Below are positions 1-5,954 of a stretch of DNA of 8,951 nucleotides, one piece after another (position 1 is the stretch's first letter; each line of letters starts with the position of its first letter). Under the pieces are notes generated by a model. It searched no databases. It worked only from the letters and a program-made list of their open reading frames with translations, and was not told the DNA's origin. The DNA lies in assembly GCA_947457445.1 (NCBI GenBank), contig CANGVO010000033.1, forward strand, positions 1-8,951, given 5' to 3'. A program made the translations under genes and the position numbers. The stretch comes from Actinomycetota bacterium. Lineage in GTDB: Bacteria; Actinomycetota; Actinomycetes; Nanopelagicales; Nanopelagicaceae.

Positions 1-2
1 CA

Positions 3-401
3 ATTCTTACACTTCCAGCACTTTGTGCTCCAGAAGGTTCAGTAGTTCCAGTCGCCTTCTTCGCAGTTACATCTGTTGCAGTGATCGGTCTCTTCGCCGG
101 ATTTGCAATCCCAATTTGGTTGCGATTTAAAGCAGGAGATTCGTTCAAAGTTGGCGATTGGAATCTAGGCAAGCATTACAAGTGGATGGCTCCAATTGCG
201 GTGCTTGAAATTGCGCTTGTCTCTATTGTCTTCTGTCTACCAACGACTCCTGCTGGAGTTTGGGGAAGCAAAGACTTCGTCTGGGCAGCTGCTCAATATG
301 CACCGATCGCTGTACTGGTAGTTGTTGGTGGAGCATATATTTGGTGGCATGCAGGTGCGAAAAAAACCTTCAAGGGACCAAACCGCACTATCGATCAGTA
401 A
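3..401 (+). CDS. APC-superfamily amine/amino-acid permease, C-terminal part (5' end outside window)
   Basis: The reading frame is open from the window's first bases, so only the last 132 residues are seen and the true start lies upstream. The fragment contains about three hydrophobic membrane segments (roughly residues 13-40, 60-78 and 92-112), joined by a loop with GDWNLGKHYKW and followed by FCLPTTP. That pattern resembles the C-terminal end of the GABA/choline/amine permease branch of the APC superfamily (UGA4/BAT1-like). It ends in a short basic, presumably cytoplasmic, tail. The likely role is proton- or ion-coupled uptake of an amine or amino acid across the inner membrane. Its neighbours (GS-like ligase, aldehyde dehydrogenase) suggest that it imports the substrate of that pathway. 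A strong terminator follows the stop directly, so it probably ends its own transcript. The substrate cannot be read from this fragment. Confidence 0.8.
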   Translation: MLTLPALCAPEGSVVPVAFFAVTSVAVIGLFAGFAIPIWLRFKAGDSFKVGDWNLGKHYKWMAPIAVLEIALVSIVFCLPTTPAGVWGSKDFVWAAAQYAPIAVLVVVGGAYIWWHAGAKKTFKGPNRTIDQ

Positions 402-413
402 TTAATAAATAGA

Positions 414-455
414 AATAGCCCCGTTGCGCACTTGCGCAACGGGGCTATTCTTTTC
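414..455 (+). terminator. Intrinsic terminator after the permease gene
   Basis: A perfect inverted repeat has arms 414-430 and 433-449. As RNA it folds as at least 16 bp (414-429 with 434-449) around a 4-nt ACTT loop. The stem is GC-rich and is followed by CTTTTC. It starts 12 nt after the permease stop, so it is a convincing rho-independent terminator for that gene. It also ends only 8 nt before the SDR start codon, which is unusually close; the only GGGG that could act as a Shine-Dalgarno sequence (441-444) is buried in its 3' arm. Confidence 0.9.
424..451 (+). promoter_or_regulatory. Candidate leaderless promoter for the SDR-GS-ALDH unit
   Basis: TATTCT at 446-451 fits the -10 consensus TANNNT and lies exactly 6 nt before ATG at 458, so transcription would start at or next to the A of the start codon. 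A weak -35 candidate, TTGCGC (424-429), lies 16 nt upstream. Both elements sit inside the permease terminator repeat. No unpaired Shine-Dalgarno sequence exists, which agrees with leaderless translation. The geometry matches that of two other genes in the window. Predicted from sequence only. Confidence 0.55.
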
Positions 456-457
456 CC

Positions 458-1231
458 ATGAGTTCACAACCGCGAGTTGAAAATAAAATTGCAATCATCA
501 CCGGCGCTGGATCAGGAATAGGTCAAGCAAGTGCAATCAGACTTGCCGAAGAAGGCGCCACCGTTGTGTGTGCGGACATAAATTCTGAGGCCGCACAGGA
601 AACTGCAGATCAAATTGTTAAAGCTGGATTTAAGGCTGAGAGCCAGGCGATTGATATTTCTGATAGCCAAGCCTGCGCCGATCTTGTCGATTCCACAGCA
701 TCTAAATTTGGATCAGTAGACATCCTGGTCAACAACGCTGGCGTTAATTTGCCTGGCGTCTTTCATGAAGTTACTAACGAAACTATTGACCGAACACTTA
801 ACGTAAATGTCAAAGGCGCGATGTATTTAACAAGGGCTGCGCTCCCCCATATGCTTAAAAACAAACGCGGCTCAATCGTAAATATGTCTAGCGTTAATGG
901 TCTCGTCTCTGAGCCTTACTTAAGTGTTTACTCCGCATCCAAAGGCGCCATAGTTATGTTCACACGTGGCATCGCTTTGGATTATGCCAAGACGGGAATT
1001 CGCTGCAATGCGATCTGCCCAGGATGGGTTGATACGCCAATTAATCATGCCCACGCCAAAATGCTTGGCGGCCTGGACCATGTTTATAAAACAATCGATT
1101 CATTCCAACCAATCGGTCGCCCTGGCACGAGCCGCGAGATCGCCAATGTCGTCCTATTTTTAGCCTCAGATGAGAGTTCTTTCATGACTGGCTCGATAGT
1201 CTCGGCAGATGGTGGCATGACAGCGCAGTAA
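458..1231 (+). CDS. Short-chain dehydrogenase/reductase (classical SDR), NAD-preferring
   Basis: A full-length classical SDR of 257 residues. Visible motifs are the dinucleotide-binding TGAGSGIG (15-22), an acidic residue D40 at the end of the second strand (favouring NAD over NADP), NNAG (92-95), N117, and the catalytic S145, Y158 and K162 in SVYSASK. The C-terminal SADGGM is typical of the fold. Such enzymes oxidise or reduce an alcohol/carbonyl pair in the cytoplasm. Automated labels such as 3-oxoacyl-ACP reductase would be unspecific. As the first gene of a unit with a GS-like ligase and an aldehyde dehydrogenase, it may oxidise a hydroxyl of the substrate or of its gamma-glutamyl derivative; this is inferred from context. 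ATG at 458 is the only suitable start before the Rossmann motif and appears leaderless. The next gene begins 16 nt after its stop. Confidence 0.9.
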   Translation: MSSQPRVENKIAIITGAGSGIGQASAIRLAEEGATVVCADINSEAAQETADQIVKAGFKAESQAIDISDSQACADLVDSTASKFGSVDILVNNAGVNLPGVFHEVTNETIDRTLNVNVKGAMYLTRAALPHMLKNKRGSIVNMSSVNGLVSEPYLSVYSASKGAIVMFTRGIALDYAKTGIRCNAICPGWVDTPINHAHAKMLGGLDHVYKTIDSFQPIGRPGTSREIANVVLFLASDESSFMTGSIVSADGGMTAQ

Positions 1232-1247
1232 ATGGAATAGTACCTAC

Positions 1248-2606
1248 ATGAGCGCGCTTACCTTAGAAAAACTAAAGGCCCTTGTCGCAGATGGAACCAT
1301 CGATACCGTCGTTGTTGCAATGACGGATATGCAAGGTCGGTTAACCGGCAAGAGGATCCATGGCCAGTACTTCCTTGATGAAGTTATTAAGCATGGCACT
1401 GAAGGTTGTAACTATCTTCTCGCAGTCGATGTCGACATGAATACAGTTGCAGGTTACGAGATGTCTTCATGGGAACGCGGCTACAGCGATTTCGCACTCA
1501 TCCCAGATCTCAATACGCTCCGCTTGATTCCTTGGCAGCCTGGTGCAGCGTTGATTCTTGCCGACGTTGCTTGGCTTGATCACACAGATGTTGTTGCTTC
1601 CCCCCGTCAAATATTGCGCAAACAAATATCTGAACTTGAAAAAGCCGGAATGGTTGCCATGTGCGGCACTGAACTGGAATTTGTGGTCTTTAAAGATTCA
1701 TACGAAGAAGCTTGGAACAAAGGTTATAAGAATCTAGTTCCAGTTAATCAATATAATGTTGATTACTCAATTCTTGGCGGATCTAGGATCGAACCGTTAT
1801 TGCGTGATATTCGATTGGGAATGTCCGCTGCTGGAATGACAGTTGAATCCGTAAAGGGTGAATGCAACTTTGGCCAGCATGAAATTGCATTCAAATATTC
1901 AGATGCGCTCTCCAATTGTGATAATCACGTCATCTACAAAAATGGTGCCAAAGAGATTGCTGATCAACAAGGTTTTGCACTCACCTTTATGGCTAAGCCA
2001 AATGAAAAAGAAGGAAACTCATCACACATCCACCTATCTTTCCGCGGGCTAAAGGGCGAGCTTGTGATGGTCGATGAGGCCGATAAAGAGCACGGCATGA
2101 GTGAACTAGGTCGCCAATTCATCGCTGGTCAGATCGCGCATTTACGTGAGCTTTCAATTCTCTTTGCTCCAAATATCAATTCGTATAAGCGTTACGTGCC
2201 GGGCTCATTCGCGCCCACTGCCATTCGCTGGGGTCGCGATAACCGTACTTGCGCACTTCGTTTAGTTGGTCATGGCGCAGGATTGCGACTCGAAAACCGC
2301 GTACCTGGTGGCGACGTAAACCCTTATTTGGCTGTCGCAGGAATCATCGCTGCTGGACTCGATGGCATTAAGAATAAAATGAAGTTAGAGCCAGCCTTTG
2401 CTGGAAATGCCTACGATTCTGAATCATCTCGTGTTCCTGCATCGATGCCTGAAGCACTTGATCTCTGGGAAAAAAGTGAATGGGTAAAGCAAACTTTCGG
2501 GGCCGAAGTGCAGGCGCACTATGCGAATATGGCGCGTGTAGAAATAGCTGCATATGGCAAAGCAGTTACCGATTGGGAGCTATTTAGAAACTTTGAAAGG
2601 TTTTAA
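1248..2606 (+). CDS. Glutamine-synthetase-like gamma-glutamyl-amine ligase (PuuA / GlnA3 / GlnA4 type)
   Basis: At 452 residues it has the full glutamine synthetase fold: an N-terminal beta-grasp part (about 1-105, with the conserved D27 in TDMQGRLTGKR) and the catalytic domain. Metal/ATP residues are visible: E142 and E144 in GTELEF, E205 and E212 in GECNFGQHE, H260 and H262 in SHIHLSF, R315, N332-R333, and E349 in RLENR. The PGGDVNPYLA segment (353-362) differs from the PDxSxNPYLA of housekeeping GS and resembles PuuA and GlnA3/GlnA4-like enzymes. No adenylylation-type tail is seen. The expected reaction is ATP-dependent coupling of glutamate to an amine. The family includes ligases for putrescine, longer polyamines, ethanolamine, isopropylamine and aniline, so the substrate is open. 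Its neighbours (permease, ALDH, GATase-like hydrolase) support a catabolic role. ATG at 1248 has only a weak TGGA upstream. It is probably co-transcribed with the genes on either side. Confidence 0.88.
   Translation: MSALTLEKLKALVADGTIDTVVVAMTDMQGRLTGKRIHGQYFLDEVIKHGTEGCNYLLAVDVDMNTVAGYEMSSWERGYSDFALIPDLNTLRLIPWQPGAALILADVAWLDHTDVVASPRQILRKQISELEKAGMVAMCGTELEFVVFKDSYEEAWNKGYKNLVPVNQYNVDYSILGGSRIEPLLRDIRLGMSAAGMTVESVKGECNFGQHEIAFKYSDALSNCDNHVIYKNGAKEIADQQGFALTFMAKPNEKEGNSSHIHLSFRGLKGELVMVDEADKEHGMSELGRQFIAGQIAHLRELSILFAPNINSYKRYVPGSFAPTAIRWGRDNRTCALRLVGHGAGLRLENRVPGGDVNPYLAVAGIIAAGLDGIKNKMKLEPAFAGNAYDSESSRVPASMPEALDLWEKSEWVKQTFGAEVQAHYANMARVEIAAYGKAVTDWELFRNFERF
2595..2600 (+). promoter_or_regulatory. 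Ribosome binding site deciding the GTG start of the aldehyde dehydrogenase
   Basis: GAAAGG ends 9 nt before GTG at 2610, inside the last codons of the GS-like gene. It supports the GTG as the start codon and implies translational coupling across the 3-nt gap between the two genes. Confidence 0.6.
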
Positions 2607-2609
2607 ATC

Positions 2610-3977
2610 GTGTCGACAACATTTGATGTAATCAACCCTGCCACCGAAAAGCTAGTTACTACGCTTCAGGAAGCAGATAGCGCTCAAACAGATGAAATAA
2701 TTGCCAAGGCGGCGAAAGCATTCCTAACATGGAAGAAAGTCTCCCCTGGTGACCGCGCAAATCTATTGCGCAGATTCTCAGCGGTCGTAACCGCACATCG
2801 TGAGGAATTGGCACAACTTGAGATAACAAACTCTGGGCACACTCGTGGCAACGCCCTTTGGGAAGCTGACAATGTTGCCAATGTTCTGAACTACTACGCA
2901 GGAGCCCCCGAAAGACTTTTCGGAAAGCAGATTCCTGTTGCCGGTGGCGTTGATATAACTTTTAAAGAACCTATCGGAGTCGTTGGAATTATTGTTCCTT
3001 GGAACTTTCCGATGCCAATTGCAAGTTGGGGATTTGCTGCAGCACTCGCGGCGGGTAATACCGTCGTATTAAAGCCTGCAGAGCTAACTCCAATGACCGC
3101 TGTTCGGTTAGCCGAACTAGCGCTCCTTGCCGGGATTCCCGAAGGTGTGCTTAATGTAATTGTTGGTAAAGGAAGTGTTGTTGGTGCGCGGTTTGTTTCA
3201 AACCCGACAGTTCGCAAGATTTCATTTACTGGATCCACATCTGTTGGTAAATCGATTATGGCTGGATGTGCCGATCAAGTTAAACGTGTAACTCTTGAAC
3301 TTGGTGGAAAAAGTGCAAATGTAATTTTCGCGGATTCAGATATCGATCGCGCCGCAGCTGCCGCGCCTGGTGCAGTCTTCGACAATTCAGGACAAGATTG
3401 TTGTGCCCGCTCCAGAATCTTGGTGCAAAAAAGCGTTTTTGATCGCTTTATGGCAGGTTTTGAAAAAGGCGTCAAGGAATACCGCGTCGAAGATCCAAAT
3501 TTAGATTCTTCACAAATGGGACCACTAGTTTCAAAGAAGCAGCTCGAAACGGTTCAATCTTTCCTAAACGATAAAGATGACACCGTTGCATTTACAGGAA
3601 GTGCGCCAACTGGTGCAGGTTATTGGATGCCGCCAACTGTCTTGCTGCCAAAGAGCGTGAACGCTCGCACTTGGCAGGAAGAGATTTTTGGCCCAGTTGT
3701 ATCAGTTCTGCCATTTGAAGATGAAGCCGAAGCAATTGCCTTGGCTAACGCTTCTGATTACGGACTTTCGGGTTCTATTTGGACCAATGATTTGGGGCGT
3801 GCGATGCGAGTTTCCAGAGCAATTGAAAGCGGAAATCTTTCAGTTAATTCGCACTCTTCAGTGCGATTCTGGACGCCATTCGGAGGTTTTAAGCAATCTG
3901 GTTTAGGTAGAGCGTTAGGGCCTGATGCACTTGATGCTTATACCGAAACCAAGAACGTTTTCTTCGCTACTGAGTAA
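2610..3977 (+). CDS. NAD(P)-dependent aldehyde dehydrogenase (PuuC/betaine-aldehyde-DH-like)
   Basis: A complete 455-residue ALDH-superfamily enzyme. Visible landmarks are PWNFP with the oxyanion Asn N132, LKPAE with cofactor-binding K155 (153-158), the FTGST turn (206-210), the general base E230 in LELGG, the catalytic Cys C264 in GQDCC, and E358 in EEIFGP. It oxidises an aldehyde to the carboxylic acid in the cytoplasm with NAD(P). It is shorter at the N-terminus than E. coli PuuC, but no conserved part is missing. Starting 3 nt after a gamma-glutamyl-amine ligase, it probably acts on a gamma-glutamyl aminoaldehyde; a betaine-aldehyde or succinate-semialdehyde role cannot be excluded. GTG is the start, supported by GAAAGG upstream. 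The stop is 1 nt from the stop of the convergent alcohol dehydrogenase, leaving no room for a terminator outside coding sequence. Confidence 0.92.
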   Translation: MSTTFDVINPATEKLVTTLQEADSAQTDEIIAKAAKAFLTWKKVSPGDRANLLRRFSAVVTAHREELAQLEITNSGHTRGNALWEADNVANVLNYYAGAPERLFGKQIPVAGGVDITFKEPIGVVGIIVPWNFPMPIASWGFAAALAAGNTVVLKPAELTPMTAVRLAELALLAGIPEGVLNVIVGKGSVVGARFVSNPTVRKISFTGSTSVGKSIMAGCADQVKRVTLELGGKSANVIFADSDIDRAAAAAPGAVFDNSGQDCCARSRILVQKSVFDRFMAGFEKGVKEYRVEDPNLDSSQMGPLVSKKQLETVQSFLNDKDDTVAFTGSAPTGAGYWMPPTVLLPKSVNARTWQEEIFGPVVSVLPFEDEAEAIALANASDYGLSGSIWTNDLGRAMRVSRAIESGNLSVNSHSSVRFWTPFGGFKQSGLGRALGPDALDAYTETKNVFFATE

Positions 3978-3978
3978 T

Positions 3979-5157
3979 TTAGGCGCTGCGACTTTCTAAA
4001 TTTAGCGCTGCGGTAAAGGCTTCAACTACTTCTGGCTTCGTCCAAGGACGTGGTGATTGCGTAATGAAGTAATCTGCTAAAGCGTTATCTGAAAGTAGCT
4101 CGATATCCCCTGCAGTAACGCCGATGCTAGAGAGCACTGGGAAGTCCAAATCTGCAAGTATCTTTCGAACCGCTTGAACTGCGCGAGAGCCATTGCGAGT
4201 TCCATCGGGTGCAACACCCATCGCATCTGCAACTCGCTCCATTTTCTCTGGAACAACTTTAGCCTCGCGTGTCAGAGTTTCAACTAGAACTAATCCAATA
4301 GTTAATCCGTGAGGTACATGCTTAAGGCCACCAATAGCTTGTCCGAGTGAATGTTCGGCTGTGCAATCAGAAATATTCATGGTCAAACCAGCCATCATGC
4401 TGCCGGCAGACATCGCAGCACGTGCAGCCTTATCATCACCATTCTTATATGCAGCAACGAGCGCGCCAGACATCATGCGAACAGCTTCATAACCAATTGC
4501 ATCACCAATGGGAGTTGAACACTTGGCGATAATTCCTGCAATTGCCTGAGCAAGTGCATCAATACCAGTGTTAGCCGTCATTGTTGGAGGCATGCTGTAA
4601 GTCAGCACTGGATCAACAAGTGCAACTTGTGCACGCAGATTTGCATTAGCGATGCCAGCCTTGATTCCTGAAATTGGATCAGAGATTACAGATCCACCAG
4701 AAACTTCAGACCCCGTTCCGGCCGAAGTTGGAATGGCGATCAAGGCAGCAGTTGGAACTGGATAGTTTGGAGTCTGCGCTTGGAATTCACGGAAGGTGCA
4801 GTTCAATTGTGCGCAAAGGCGGGCTGCTTTTGCAGTGTCAATTACAGATCCACCACCAAGGGCTACGACAACTTCTGAGTTGGAGTTTTTAAATGCTGCC
4901 GTAGCGTCATCAACCATCTCAACTGTTGGCTCCCCTGCCGGCTTTTCAAAGATAGTTACAGTCAAATGTGAAATAGAAACTAAGCGATCAATTAGCGCTT
5001 TTGCTGCTGGATTAAACTTTTCGATTCCAGCGTCGACCATTAGGAAGACTTTGCTTGCGCCAAGCTCGTCAACAACTACAGGTAGTGCAGTTGAAATTCC
5101 TTCACCGAAGCGCACCTTTACAGGTAAATGATTATTGAAGGATTCAATGGCGTGCAT
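3979..5157 (-). CDS. Iron-type (group III) alcohol dehydrogenase with altered metal-site residues
   Basis: 392 residues, the usual length of the family. The N-terminal half carries the NAD-binding GGGSVIDTAK (101-110) and PTSAGTGSE (143-151). The C-terminal half is the helical metal domain. By motif alignment to E. coli FucO the metal ligands would be D200, Q204 (His in most members), H269 and H283 (in PHG); the nearby second His of the HxxxH motif is Q273. Two Gln therefore replace expected His, which could mean a different metal, weaker binding or a distinct subfamily; the protein otherwise looks intact. Its expected reaction is alcohol/aldehyde interconversion with NAD. Following the GATase-like gene by 32 nt and facing the ligase/ALDH unit, it could supply the alcohol-to-aldehyde step of the same pathway (inference). 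The ATG start is preceded by GGGAG. Confidence 0.9.
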   Translation of the reverse strand: MHAIESFNNHLPVKVRFGEGISTALPVVVDELGASKVFLMVDAGIEKFNPAAKALIDRLVSISHLTVTIFEKPAGEPTVEMVDDATAAFKNSNSEVVVALGGGSVIDTAKAARLCAQLNCTFREFQAQTPNYPVPTAALIAIPTSAGTGSEVSGGSVISDPISGIKAGIANANLRAQVALVDPVLTYSMPPTMTANTGIDALAQAIAGIIAKCSTPIGDAIGYEAVRMMSGALVAAYKNGDDKAARAAMSAGSMMAGLTMNISDCTAEHSLGQAIGGLKHVPHGLTIGLVLVETLTREAKVVPEKMERVADAMGVAPDGTRNGSRAVQAVRKILADLDFPVLSSIGVTAGDIELLSDNALADYFITQSPRPWTKPEVVEAFTAALNLESRSA

Positions 5158-5162
5158 GGCAT

Positions 5163-5167
5163 CTCCC
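5163..5167 (-). promoter_or_regulatory. Ribosome binding site of the Fe-type alcohol dehydrogenase
   Basis: On the minus strand GGGAG lies 5 nt before the ATG at 5157. An out-of-frame ATG sits between the two (5160-5162), so the RBS is close enough to serve either; only the 5157 ATG opens the dehydrogenase frame. This gene clearly has a Shine-Dalgarno sequence, unlike the GATase-like and desaturase genes upstream. Confidence 0.55.
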
Positions 5168-5189
5168 GCTTAATTTAATTGGTTGGTAA

Positions 5190-5918
5190 CTAGGCTTTTT
5201 CAATCTCTGCGCAGGCTATCTTAGATAGAAATCTATCTACAAGCTCGAAGCCTCGCCTATTTGATTCGGGTTCGATCGCCTTTGTCTGAGCGCGCAATTC
5301 ATGGACAACCACTCCCTCTGTTTCAACTTCTACGCAGCCGCCTTCCATAGCAAGCCAAAGATCTAATACATGTGAATCTATTTCAGGGTGAAATTGAAGT
5401 CCTAGAGTGCGGCCATAGGTAAATGCCTGAGATGCAATTTCCGTTCTAGCGATTTCTTTAGCTTTGGCCGGTAATTGCCAACGATCCCAGTGATATTGAA
5501 ACCATGGCCCAGTTTCAATTAGTGAATGATCATCACTTTCAATCTGATACCAACCTAGTTCGGCCTGTGGCGCTCTCGCCACTGATCCCCCAAGAACCCG
5601 CGCCATTAACTGCCCACCAAAACAAATTCCTAGAATTGGAATTCCAGCGTTATGAGCCGCTAATACTTTCTCCATTTCGGGCTTTAACCAATTGCCGATT
5701 CGATCATCTTCCCATGCACCCCAAGGCGCACCTAGAACTACCAGGACGTCGAAGGCAAGTAAATCTGGCCACTCAACAGTTACATTTGGTGTTAAATAAT
5801 TTGATTCATCAACAATTAAAAAGCGCGTGATGTCGTAACCGTGTTCTGAAAATCTTTGCGCTATTGGACCTGCTTCAGAAGCGTGGTCATGTTCAATAAA
5901 TAGCGCGCGCTTAGACAT
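5190..5918 (-). CDS. Class I glutamine-amidotransferase-like hydrolase (probable gamma-glutamyl amide hydrolase)
   Basis: 242 residues with a single class I GATase domain. The nucleophile elbow GICFGGQ places the catalytic Cys at C99; LQFHPE supplies H177 and E179, so the triad is complete. VVLGAPWGAWED (60-71) forms the usual oxyanion region. It resembles the free-standing GMP-synthase-type GATase family (COG0518) rather than the peptidase C26 family of PuuD. No synthase partner is encoded nearby, so a role in hydrolysing a gamma-glutamyl amide fits the locus. AtdA2 of aniline degraders is a known case of a GATase-like protein paired with a GS-like ligase. The residues past about 190 form a C-terminal part that I cannot assign. 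It starts 19 nt after the desaturase stop, with a promoter-like hexamer in the gap and no Shine-Dalgarno sequence. Family is certain; substrate is inferred. Confidence 0.85.
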   Translation of the reverse strand: MSKRALFIEHDHASEAGPIAQRFSEHGYDITRFLIVDESNYLTPNVTVEWPDLLAFDVLVVLGAPWGAWEDDRIGNWLKPEMEKVLAAHNAGIPILGICFGGQLMARVLGGSVARAPQAELGWYQIESDDHSLIETGPWFQYHWDRWQLPAKAKEIARTEIASQAFTYGRTLGLQFHPEIDSHVLDLWLAMEGGCVEVETEGVVVHELRAQTKAIEPESNRRGFELVDRFLSKIACAEIEKA

Positions 5919-5924
5919 TTGTGA

Positions 5925-5954
5925 ATTCTACTAAGGGCTACTTTTGGATGCGAA
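5925..5954 (-). promoter_or_regulatory. Candidate leaderless promoter for the GATase-like gene
   Basis: On the minus strand TAGAAT (5930 down to 5925) matches TATAAT at 5 of 6 positions and is followed by exactly 6 nt, then the ATG at 5918. A possible -35, TTCGCA (5954 down to 5949), lies 18 nt upstream, within the end of the desaturase gene. There is no Shine-Dalgarno sequence in the gap, so a leaderless mRNA is plausible. It would give the GATase/Fe-ADH pair expression independent of the upstream genes. Confidence 0.55.

Noticed and set aside
414..449. Operator palindrome or repeat element
   Set aside because: The long perfect inverted repeat with a tiny loop, placed just after a stop and before a T-tract, is better explained as an intrinsic terminator; no second copy was noticed in the window.
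2894..3238. 114-codon minus-strand frame inside the aldehyde dehydrogenase
   Set aside because: The plus-strand ALDH motifs are unambiguous here; the reverse frame is a shadow.
4796..5131. 111-codon plus-strand frame inside the Fe-ADH gene
   Set aside because: It is a mirror of a clearly conserved dehydrogenase on the minus strand, with no start signal or family motif.
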